Of a DNA stretch of 32,997 nt, positions 9,672-17,071 are shown piece by piece. How positions within the stretch are numbered: position 1 is the first letter of the stretch; every line of letters starts with the position of its first letter. The stretch spans positions 1 to 32,997 of the forward strand of contig CAIMEE010000092.1 in NCBI GenBank assembly GCA_903839865.1. Direction: 5' to 3'. The notes under the pieces are model-generated. The model searched no databases, was not told the DNA's origin, and worked only from the letters and a program-made list of their open reading frames with translations. The translations under genes were made by a program, and so were the position numbers. Source of the stretch: Enhydrobacter aerosaccus. GTDB taxonomy: Bacteria > Pseudomonadota > Alphaproteobacteria > Reyranellales > Reyranellaceae.

Positions 9672-10112
9672 GTGACAAACTTAAGCACCCTGCTCGAAAC
9701 GGACCAGGCCCAGTGCGACGTTCTCGTGGTCGAGGACGATCCGGTTCAGGCCGAGGAAATGGTCGGCTTCCTGGGCCGCGCCGGTCTCGTCGTCGAGGTC
9801 GCCCCGGACGGCGCGCATGCCATGCGCATGGCCGAGATCCTGAAGCCGCGGGTGGTCGTGCTCGACTACAACCTGCCCGACATGACCGGTGTCATCGTGG
9901 CCGAGCGCCTGAAGCTGCTCTCGCCGGACATCGCGGTCATCATGATGTCGGGCCGCATCGGCGGCCTTTCCGAGAACGTGCTGAAGCAGCTCGGCATCTC
10001 GGTTTTCGTCAGCAAGCCCGTGCCGCTGACCGTCCTGCGCCAGGCGGTGCAGGGCCTCGTCACAGCGTCGAAGGGTGCCCCCGCGCCGGCTCCCGATTCG
10101 CCGCGTCCTTAA
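9672..10112 (+). CDS. Single-domain response regulator (CheY-like)
   Basis: A 146-residue protein that is almost entirely one receiver. Asp22/Asp23 form the acidic pocket (VVEDDP), Asp65 is the phospho-acceptor (VVVLDYNLPDMTG), Ser93 is in MMSGR, and Lys115 is in VSKPVP. The last 15 residues are Ala/Pro-rich with no output domain. Such stand-alone receivers act as phosphate shuttles or bind a partner protein. The GTG start at 9672 is the only start that keeps the whole fold. It lies 73 bp after the receiver-MarR gene and upstream of the large histidine kinase, and may serve as an intermediate in the same relay. Confidence 0.85.
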   Translation: MTNLSTLLETDQAQCDVLVVEDDPVQAEEMVGFLGRAGLVVEVAPDGAHAMRMAEILKPRVVVLDYNLPDMTGVIVAERLKLLSPDIAVIMMSGRIGGLSENVLKQLGISVFVSKPVPLTVLRQAVQGLVTASKGAPAPAPDSPRP

Positions 10113-10197
10113 GACCAAGCCGGCAACAATAGAAAGAGCGACAGCGGGGCTCGGGTCTGGGGGGGCCGTGGGGAGCCGCGCCATCGCTCGTCGACCT

Positions 10198-10896
10198 TCA
10201 GCCTCGTGTCTGGGGAGAGCTTTCCGCCGTGGGAGGGCGGGAAGGGCTGGAGGTCAATTGGGAGTCCGGGGTCGATGCCGTGCGCTTCGAAGGGGGCAGG
10301 CTCACGAGCCAGCGGATGTCGGGGAACTGGCGGCGCGCCGACATGTAGAAGCTGATGCCGTCGCCTTCGGTGAAGCCGACCGGCGAGATGATGACCAGCG
10401 GCGCTGCATCGCGGTCGGTGACAACGGCCAGTGCATCGCGTGCCTCGCTCAGGGTGCGGCAGGCGCCCACCCTCTCGCCGCGCGCGGCAAGGCGCAGCGC
10501 GATCGCGCGGCGCAGACGGTCGTCGGGTTCGATCAACAGGACGTCGAGTTTCGACATCTTGCGCGGAGCGGCGGGACGCGAGGGACGGACCGAGACCTTC
10601 TCCAGCCAGTCGGACAGCCACTCGAGATCGCGGTCGTGCGGCAGCGGAATCCAGTTCGCGGCCGGGAACCGTGCGCCGACCTCGGCACGGAACTCCGCAC
10701 CGCCGCGGCGCAGCAGGTTCTCCGCGACGATCACGGCGTGGGGTGCATCGGACTTGTATTTGATGAAGTGAACGATCTCGCGCGCCTCGCCGATCGTGTC
10801 GCTGATCGTGACCCGGTGGCCGCAGTGTGTGAGGTGCTGGCCTATCGCCACGCGGCGGCGGGCATCGCCCTCGACCAACAGAATATCCATTCCCAT
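10198..10896 (-). CDS. Tandem degenerate receiver (pseudo-receiver) protein
   Basis: A 232-residue protein with two receiver-like halves. Half 1 (about 3-100) begins MDILLVEGDARRR, but the acceptor position is Glu59 (VIVAEN). Half 2 (about 115-200) begins LDVLLIEPDDRLRR, but the acceptor position is Ser171 (VIISPV). Neither half has the usual acceptor Asp, so phosphorylation is unlikely; Glu59 could mimic a phosphorylated state. The second half stops after strand 5 and runs into a Ser/Pro/Thr-rich tail of about 35 residues, so it may be truncated or frameshifted. The ATG at 10896 is preferred because GGGAG lies six bases upstream. It is divergent from the histidine kinase and may be an adaptor for it. 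Confidence 0.65.
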   Translation of the reverse strand: MGMDILLVEGDARRRVAIGQHLTHCGHRVTISDTIGEAREIVHFIKYKSDAPHAVIVAENLLRRGGAEFRAEVGARFPAANWIPLPHDRDLEWLSDWLEKVSVRPSRPAAPRKMSKLDVLLIEPDDRLRRAIALRLAARGERVGACRTLSEARDALAVVTDRDAAPLVIISPVGFTEGDGISFYMSARRQFPDIRWLVSLPPSKRTASTPDSQLTSSPSRPPTAESSPQTRG

Positions 10897-11160
10897 CCGT
10901 CGCTCCCGCAAATCAGTCCGGAAATATTTTGTCCGTTTTTTTTCTTAGAGCGGGTGACGAAAGACTAGGCGCATTCCAAAAAGCCGCACCGCCTATCCAA
11001 TCCATTTCGGCAGGATTCACCTACGCTCCGCAGGTCCAATCGATCCGCTTTGGCAGGATCGCTTCCGGCGGCACGTGGAGCCCGGTTTTGTCAGAGGAAC
11101 TGCGCATTTTTTCTGTCTCCGGACATGATAACGTGGGCGTCAGCAGGGAGACCTGATCCA
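10897..11160. promoter_or_regulatory. Divergent intergenic region, pseudo-receiver / histidine kinase
   Basis: About 260 bp between oppositely oriented start codons. It must hold the promoters of both the pseudo-receiver gene and the histidine-kinase operon. Visible are a T-run (about 10934-10945) and an imperfect direct repeat, TTCGGCAGGATTC near 11005 and TTTGGCAGGATCG near 11050. The kinase ribosome binding site GGGAG is at 11146-11150. No clear -35/-10 pair could be assigned. Confidence 0.35.
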
Positions 11161-14100
11161 GTGACGACGCTTTCCGATGGCATCGAAGCCGACGGTGCCG
11201 TGCCGACGGGCGGACGGGCAGCGGTGTTGCGTTCGCTCCCGGCCCAGGTTCGCCTGGCTATGGGCCGGCGCGGCGTGTGGTTCGCGGCGGCGGCGGTCGT
11301 GGTCGGCTTTCTCTGCATCGTGGCGACGTTCGTGGTTATCGCGGTGTCGCTCGAGACCGCGGAGATGGCGTTCCACCGGCGCAAGGCGTCGGAGATCTCC
11401 CTGCTCGACCAGAGCTACCGCGAGCTGATGCGCAACCTCAACACGCGCTCTGCCGGTCTCACTGCGACAGAAGGCACGGAATTTCCCGTGCGCCGGGCGT
11501 GGGCCGCGGCGCGGGCATCGATGGACGCGATCTGCGACAGCCTCGACCGGGAGGCCTCCAACTTCGACACGTTCCTCGGAATCTGCGCCGACAGCACCGC
11601 GTTGCGCGGGCGCTTCGACGCCGAGATCGCCGCCTTCGATCCGCCCCGTCGAATGATCGATCGCGAAGTGCTGGCCGAGGCGCTGCTTCTGTCGGGCCGG
11701 ATCAACGAGGCCGGCGTTGCCGCCACGCGCGAGAACGATCAGCTGGTAAATCGCATGGCGCACGATTATTCGCGCGCCCTGGTCGTGCTGACGCTCGGCA
11801 CGATCGGCTTCACCGGTGCGGGCCTGGTACTGATCTTCCTCGTCGGACGCACCTCGATGCTGCATCACGCCGAGTGGCGGCGCGCACAAGCCACCACCGA
11901 GATCATGCAGGAGAAGCTCGACGCGCTGCCTGCCGGCGTCGTGCTCTACGACCAGGACGAGCGGCTGGTCATGTTCAATCAGGCAGCCGCCTCGATCTCT
12001 CCTGCCCTGGCAGACCCCGACGGGATTGGCAGCACCTATGCCGAGCGGGCGTACGAAACGCAGCGCCGAAACGAGGCTGCGGGCATCCCGACGACCGTGA
12101 GCGCCGAGGATTCGATTGCGCGCTTCCGCAGCAAGGGTACCGCACACGTGCGCCGCACCCCCGACGGTCGCTGGATCGAATGGTTGGACAAGGCAACGGC
12201 GCGCGGCCGCACGGTGGGCCTGCGCGCCGACGTGACGGCGCTCAAGGAGCACGAGCTGCATATCGAGCGTGCGCGTGCGGAATACCAGTCGCTGGTCGAT
12301 TCGCTCTCGGATGCGGTCTACGCGGTCGACATGAACGGCCGCCTGACGTTCGTGAGCGCCGCCGCCGCCGATCTCTTCGGCACGCCGGTCGCCGAGCTTT
12401 TCGGCAAGAGCCTGCGCGAACTGATCGCTCCCGAGGATCTCGACAGGGCATTGCAGAGTGCCCGCGATTTCCTCATCTCGGCGGACAACGGCGTGCGCAG
12501 CATCCAGCTCCGTATCATGCGGGCCAGCGGCGAGATCCGCCACGTCGAGGTACGCTACCGCAAACCTGTCGCCGGCGGCAGCGACGAGGTCGTCCAGGTC
12601 GGCGTGATCCACGACGTCACCGAGCGCGTCGAGTTGATGGGCGCGCTGCAGCGGCAGGTCGAGAAGGCGGAAGAGGCGCGCGCGCTCCTGCAGGAGACGC
12701 TCGACGCGCTGCCCGCCGGTGTCGTTCTCTACGACAGCGACGAGCGCGTGATGATGTTCAACAAGGTCGCGGTTTCCATTACCCCCGGCCTGGCGCAGCC
12801 CGACATAGTGGGCCACACCTTCGCCGATCTGGCGCGCGACAATTCCCGCCGTCTCCAGGCTGCGGGCTACGCCCCGCTCGACGTCGATGCGGCGGTCAGC
12901 CGCTTCCGGCAAAAGGGTGCGCAGGGACAGCGGCAGACAATGGATGGACGCTGGATCGCCTTCTCCGCGCAAGCGACGCCCAGCGGCCGCACTGTCGGGC
13001 TTCGGGTCGACGTCAGCGAGATCAAGAACCGCGAGCTCGAGGTCGATCGTGCGCGCGCGGAGTACCAGGCGCTGGTCGATTCCCTGTCGGACATGGTGGT
13101 CAAGATCGACATCGACACCGGCGAATTCACCTTTGCGAGCGCCGCCGCCGGCGACCTGATGGGCGTGCCGCCGGAGAAGCTGCTCGGTGTCGACGTCCGG
13201 GACTTCATCCATCCCGAGGACGGGCACCTGGTGCTTCCGCTGGTGCGCGCCGAACGGCTGCGCTCCGACAGCGGGGTGCGCCGCGCGCAATTCCGCATGC
13301 GCCGCGCCGACGGCAGCGTCCGCCATGTCGAGGTCGGTTTCCGCAAGATGCCGCAAGAGGCGGGTCGCACGCTGATCACCGGCGTTTTCCGCGACGTCAG
13401 CGAGAGCGTGGAGCTGGCGCGGCGGCTCGAGGAGGAGACGACGCGGTTGCGTTCGATCGTGGAGTCGAGCGGCGCACTCGTGCTGCTGACCGATCCCGAT
13501 CTCAGGATCCTCATGGTCAATCGCGAGTTCCGCACCTTCTGGGGGATGGGCGACATCGACCTGGTCGGCCACTCGGTCGTAGACACGATTGGAACCGGCC
13601 TGGATCCGAAAACGCTCGGCAGCTGGCTTGCCGGCGAAAGTACCGAGCCGGTGCGCTACACGCGTATCCGACGCGACTCGCAAGGCCGCCAGCGGCGGCT
13701 GAGCGTGACCGGCCGGCCGATCGCCGATGAAGCCGGCGTCGTGCGCCAGATCGTCTTCCTGGGCGTCGACGACACCGAGCGGCGCGACGCCGAGCAGGCG
13801 CTGTTCGATTCCGAGCGCATGGCGACGGTGGGCGAGATGGCGGCCACCATGGCGCACGAGATCGCCCAGCCGCTGCAGGTCATCAACCTCGCCGCAGGCT
13901 CCGCCCAGGACGAGCTGCAACAGGCGGTCGATGCCGGCAGTCCCGCCGATGCCGAGTATCTCGCGTCCAAGCTGGCGCGAATCGCGGCCCAGACGGAACG
14001 CGCCAGTCGTATCATCGGCGAACTGCGGTCGTTCGTGCGCGGCACGTCCGACGATGATCCGGTCGCCTTCGATCCGGTTGCGGCGGTGAGCGGCGCGGTC

Positions 14101-14523
14101 GATCTCACGCGCCACGCGCTTGCCCAGATGAAGGTGACGCTCACGTTGCCCGCGCCCGGCAGTCTGCCGCAGGTGATGGGCCACGTCGAAAGGGTCGAGC
14201 AGGTGCTCGTCAACCTGATCAACAATGCCCGCGATGCCGCAGCGCCAACGATCGATTTGAGCGCGGACGTCTTCCAGCGCGACGACCGTTGCTTTGTGCG
14301 CATCGTGATCGAGGACGGCGGACCCGGCATCGCCGTCGACGTGCTGGCGCGCCTGTTCGATACGTTCGTCACGACCAAGGCGCGCGGCAAGGGAACCGGT
14401 CTCGGTCTCCGCATCTGCCGGCGCATCGTCGAAGAGATGGGCGGCTCCATTTCCGCCACCAATCGGCCGGAGGGCGGCGCGCGATTCGAGATCCTGCTGC
14501 CGGCCGCCACGGGCGCGTCCTGA
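11161..14523 (+). CDS. Multi-PAS transmembrane sensor histidine kinase
   Basis: A 1120-residue inner-membrane sensor kinase. TM1 lies at about 39-63, a periplasmic helical region at 64-205, and TM2 at about 206-229. Five PAS-like domains follow: about 250-363, 374-490, 511-620, 634-750 and 762-875. Domains 1+2 and 3+4 are repeats of each other at a 780-nt period. HisKA has phospho-acceptor His899 in AHEIAQPLQ. The ATPase has N-box Asn1018/Asn1022, DGGPGI from Asp1052, and GKGTGLGL near 1077-1083. There is no receiver at the C-terminus, so phosphate must go to a separate regulator, probably those at 8768 or 9672. GTG at 11161 is chosen for its GGGAG ten bases upstream; the frame is open from 11050. 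It heads a four-gene operon. Confidence 0.9.
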   Translation: MTTLSDGIEADGAVPTGGRAAVLRSLPAQVRLAMGRRGVWFAAAAVVVGFLCIVATFVVIAVSLETAEMAFHRRKASEISLLDQSYRELMRNLNTRSAGLTATEGTEFPVRRAWAAARASMDAICDSLDREASNFDTFLGICADSTALRGRFDAEIAAFDPPRRMIDREVLAEALLLSGRINEAGVAATRENDQLVNRMAHDYSRALVVLTLGTIGFTGAGLVLIFLVGRTSMLHHAEWRRAQATTEIMQEKLDALPAGVVLYDQDERLVMFNQAAASISPALADPDGIGSTYAERAYETQRRNEAAGIPTTVSAEDSIARFRSKGTAHVRRTPDGRWIEWLDKATARGRTVGLRADVTALKEHELHIERARAEYQSLVDSLSDAVYAVDMNGRLTFVSAAAADLFGTPVAELFGKSLRELIAPEDLDRALQSARDFLISADNGVRSIQLRIMRASGEIRHVEVRYRKPVAGGSDEVVQVGVIHDVTERVELMGALQRQVEKAEEARALLQETLDALPAGVVLYDSDERVMMFNKVAVSITPGLAQPDIVGHTFADLARDNSRRLQAAGYAPLDVDAAVSRFRQKGAQGQRQTMDGRWIAFSAQATPSGRTVGLRVDVSEIKNRELEVDRARAEYQALVDSLSDMVVKIDIDTGEFTFASAAAGDLMGVPPEKLLGVDVRDFIHPEDGHLVLPLVRAERLRSDSGVRRAQFRMRRADGSVRHVEVGFRKMPQEAGRTLITGVFRDVSESVELARRLEEETTRLRSIVESSGALVLLTDPDLRILMVNREFRTFWGMGDIDLVGHSVVDTIGTGLDPKTLGSWLAGESTEPVRYTRIRRDSQGRQRRLSVTGRPIADEAGVVRQIVFLGVDDTERRDAEQALFDSERMATVGEMAATMAHEIAQPLQVINLAAGSAQDELQQAVDAGSPADAEYLASKLARIAAQTERASRIIGELRSFVRGTSDDDPVAFDPVAAVSGAVDLTRHALAQMKVTLTLPAPGSLPQVMGHVERVEQVLVNLINNARDAAAPTIDLSADVFQRDDRCFVRIVIEDGGPGIAVDVLARLFDTFVTTKARGKGTGLGLRICRRIVEEMGGSISATNRPEGGARFEILLPAATGAS
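11908..13440 (+). repeat. Internal duplication of a PAS-PAS module
   Basis: Inside the histidine kinase gene, unit 1 begins near 11908 and unit 2 near 12691. Matching landmarks are LDALPAGVVLYD-x-DER with MFN in the first domain of each unit, and ARAEYQ-x-LVDSLSD in the second (12271 and 13051, exactly 780 bp apart). The offset at the unit start is 783 bp, so one codon has been gained or lost since the duplication. Divergence is considerable, so the event is old. Confidence 0.8.
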
Positions 14524-14529
14524 TCCGGC

Positions 14530-15342
14530 ATGACGATGCTCACCGCCAGCCTGCCGATGTACAATCTGCCCGAGATGCGGCCCCGGAATGCCGCCTTCTG
14601 GGAGGCCCTCGCTGACGAGCTGCGCCGCGACGGTCGCAGCGACCTGCCAGCGGGCCTGGGCTTCGCGGGCGGTCCTGTTCCGGACCTGATCGAGAAGAAT
14701 GTCTTCTTCACGCAGACCTGTGGCTATCCGCTGCAAACCATCTATCGCGGCCAGTACCGGCTGCTCGGCGTGCCGAGCTACGACGCGCCGGGCTGCCGTC
14801 CTGCGAAGCACTGTGCCTTCGTCCTGGTGCACAAGGATTCCCCCTACGAGAAGCCCGAGGATCTGAAGGGCACGGTCTTCGCCTTGAACAGCCGCCACTC
14901 CAATTCCGGCATGAACCTGCCGCGGCTGCTGTTCGCCCGGCTCGCCGGCGGGAAGCCGTTCTTCAAGTCGGTCGTCGAGACCGGCGCGCATCCGGTCAGC
15001 ATCGCCCGTGTCGCCTCGGGCGAACTGGATTGTGCCTCGATCGACTGCATGACCTACGCTTTCTTCAAGGACCATCGGCCCGAGGTCGTGGCCTCGCTCC
15101 GCGTTCTGGGCGAGACGCCTGAAAGCCCGGCCATTCCCTTCATCACCTCTAGCGCCACGCCGGCCGAGGAAGCCCAGCGCCTGCAGGCGGCTCTCTTGCG
15201 CCTTGCTGCCGATCCGGCCCGCCGTCCCGTTCTCGATGGTCTGCGGCTGCGCACCATCACGATGCCCGACCCGGCGGCCTATGTGGCGCTACTCGACTAC
15301 GAGCGCCAGGCGGCGGAGCTCGGCTACCCGGAGCTTGCCTGA
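14530..15342 (+). CDS. PhnD/SsuA-like substrate-binding protein, cytoplasmic form
   Basis: A 270-residue protein of the PhnD/SsuA/transferrin-type binding fold. Family marks are the start ASLPMYN, FTQTCGYPLQT, a GVPSYDAPGC block, EDLKGTVFALNSRHSNSGMN, ETGAHPVSIARVASGELDCASIDCMT and LPFITS-like AIPFITSS. Exported relatives bind phosphonate, phosphate or sulfonates for ABC import. This one begins straight in strand 1 with no signal peptide and no lipobox, so it should stay in the cytoplasm. It starts 6 nt after the histidine kinase stop and ends 2 nt before the TPR gene. That coupling suggests a ligand-sensing partner rather than a transporter part. A second ATG lies two codons in. Confidence 0.75.
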   Translation: MTMLTASLPMYNLPEMRPRNAAFWEALADELRRDGRSDLPAGLGFAGGPVPDLIEKNVFFTQTCGYPLQTIYRGQYRLLGVPSYDAPGCRPAKHCAFVLVHKDSPYEKPEDLKGTVFALNSRHSNSGMNLPRLLFARLAGGKPFFKSVVETGAHPVSIARVASGELDCASIDCMTYAFFKDHRPEVVASLRVLGETPESPAIPFITSSATPAEEAQRLQAALLRLAADPARRPVLDGLRLRTITMPDPAAYVALLDYERQAAELGYPELA

Positions 15343-15344
15343 AC

Positions 15345-17045
15345 ATGGATCGCTTCAACCTCGGCGCCCACACGCGGAAGATCCGCACGACCTCGGCCGA
15401 GGCGCAGCGCTGGTTCGATCTCGGCCTCAACTGGTGCTTCGGCTTCAACCAGGAAGAGGGCGTGAAGTGCTTCTACAGGGCGCTGGAGTTCGATCCCAAG
15501 TGCGTGATGGCGCACTGGGGCATCGCGTACGGCTCGGGGCCTTTCTACAATCTCACCTGGCGCGACTTCGGCAAGGCCGAGGCCGACCGTTTTGCCAAGG
15601 TCGCGTTCGAGCATCTCCAGATCGCCCTGGCGCTGACTGAAGGTGCGGAAGAGGCGGAACGCCATCTGGTCGAGGCGCTGGCGAAGCGTTTCCAGCAGCC
15701 GCAAGGGGTTGAACCCGAACAGTTCGACAAATGGGACGACGACTACGCTGCCGCGATGCGCCGCGTGCATTTTCTCTTTCCCGACGACCACGACATCATG
15801 GCCCTGCTGGTCGAGGCGCTGATCACGCGCACGCCGCGCCGCCTGTGGGACATGAAGACGGGGCTTCCCGGCCGCAACGCAGACACGCTGGAAGCGGTGG
15901 CGTTGTGCGAACGGTCGGTGGCGATGACGGACGCGGCAGGGCAGCGGCCGCATCTCGCGATCCTGCACCTGCATATCCATGTGATGGAGATGTCGAACCA
16001 TCCCGAGGCAGCGATGCGGTCGGCGGATCGTCTCGCGACCCTGGCGCCCGATGCCGGCCACCTGAACCACATGCCGGGCCACATCTACGCGCTGTGCGGC
16101 GACTATGAGAAGGCGAAGATCGTGAGCGAGCGCTCGATCGAGGCCGACGACATGTATGCCGACTATGCCGGTTCGTACAATTTCTACGTGACGGCGCGCG
16201 GGCACGATCTCCACCTGATGATCCACACGTGCATGTTCCTGGGGCAGTATTTTCCCGCGCTCGCCGCCGCCGACAAGATCCGCGGAATCATGACCGAGGA
16301 CATCCTCACCATGAAGGATCGACCCAAGCTGGTCATGACCACCGAGGCCTACTACGGCATGAGGACGCACGTTCAGGTCCGGTTCGGCCGCTGGCAGGAG
16401 ATCATCGACCAGCCGCCGCCCGGCGATCCGCAGATCTACCGCGTCTCGACTCCGATGCATCATTATGCGCGCGGCATCGCCTTTGCGACACTCAAGGATC
16501 CCGTCGCCGCCGACCGCGAGCGCGTGCTCTTCCGCGAGGCCGTGGCGCGCATGCCGCCGGAGCAGAAGTTCCTCGGCAATTTCGCGCGCAACACGCTGGG
16601 CGTGGGCGAGGCGATGCTCGACGGCGAGGTCGAGTATCACCGGGGCAACTACGAACAGGCCTATGCCCATCTGCGCGAGGCCGTGCACCGCGACGACAAC
16701 CTCTTCTACACCGAGCCCTGGGCGTGGATGCATCCCCCACGGCACGCGCTCGCGGCGCTGCTGATGGAGCAGGGTCACTACGAGGAAGCCGAAGGCGTCT
16801 ATCGCGACGATCTTGGCCTCAGCAACCGCATCCAGCGCACCACCCAGCATCCCGACAATGTCTGGTCACTGCACGGGCTGGTCGAATGCTTGCAAAAGCG
16901 CGGCGAGAAAGAGGAACTGCCGGGCTTCGAGGCGAAGCTCGCCAAAGCGCTCGCCAAGGTCGACGTGCCGATCACCTCCTCGTGCATGTGCCGGACCAAG
17001 GTCTATCAGCCCGCCACCCAGCCCAAGGACTGCTGCGCGTCATAG
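15345..17045 (+). CDS. TPR-repeat protein with His-rich motif and Cys-rich tail
   Basis: A 566-residue soluble helical protein with tetratricopeptide-like repeats, for example FNQEEGVKCFYRALEFDPKCVMAHWGIAYG near the N-terminus and EYHRGNYEQAYAHLREAV late. Two conserved-looking blocks stand out: LHLHIHVMEMS (His208, His210, His212, Glu215) and DAGHLNHMPGHIY (His239, His242, His246). Their His/Glu spacing resembles a metal site. The C-terminus CMCRTKVYQPATQPKDCCAS has four cysteines in twenty residues. No signal peptide is seen. It is the third gene of the kinase operon, beginning 2 nt after the PhnD-like gene, and may scaffold or bind the same ligand or a metal. Function is unknown. Confidence 0.75.
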   Translation: MDRFNLGAHTRKIRTTSAEAQRWFDLGLNWCFGFNQEEGVKCFYRALEFDPKCVMAHWGIAYGSGPFYNLTWRDFGKAEADRFAKVAFEHLQIALALTEGAEEAERHLVEALAKRFQQPQGVEPEQFDKWDDDYAAAMRRVHFLFPDDHDIMALLVEALITRTPRRLWDMKTGLPGRNADTLEAVALCERSVAMTDAAGQRPHLAILHLHIHVMEMSNHPEAAMRSADRLATLAPDAGHLNHMPGHIYALCGDYEKAKIVSERSIEADDMYADYAGSYNFYVTARGHDLHLMIHTCMFLGQYFPALAAADKIRGIMTEDILTMKDRPKLVMTTEAYYGMRTHVQVRFGRWQEIIDQPPPGDPQIYRVSTPMHHYARGIAFATLKDPVAADRERVLFREAVARMPPEQKFLGNFARNTLGVGEAMLDGEVEYHRGNYEQAYAHLREAVHRDDNLFYTEPWAWMHPPRHALAALLMEQGHYEEAEGVYRDDLGLSNRIQRTTQHPDNVWSLHGLVECLQKRGEKEELPGFEAKLAKALAKVDVPITSSCMCRTKVYQPATQPKDCCAS

Positions 17046-17071
17046 AACATCCGGCGCATATCCGGCGGCTG

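Noticed and set aside
11277-13730. An 817-codon open frame on the plus strand overlapping the kinase in another frame
   Set aside because: An Arg-rich shadow of the same coding DNA, with no recognisable domain.
11140-15075. A 1311-codon open frame on the minus strand across the kinase and PhnD-like genes
   Set aside because: The plus strand encodes clear PAS, HisKA and ATPase motifs; the antisense translation is Arg/Ala/Asp/His-rich and lacks any motif.
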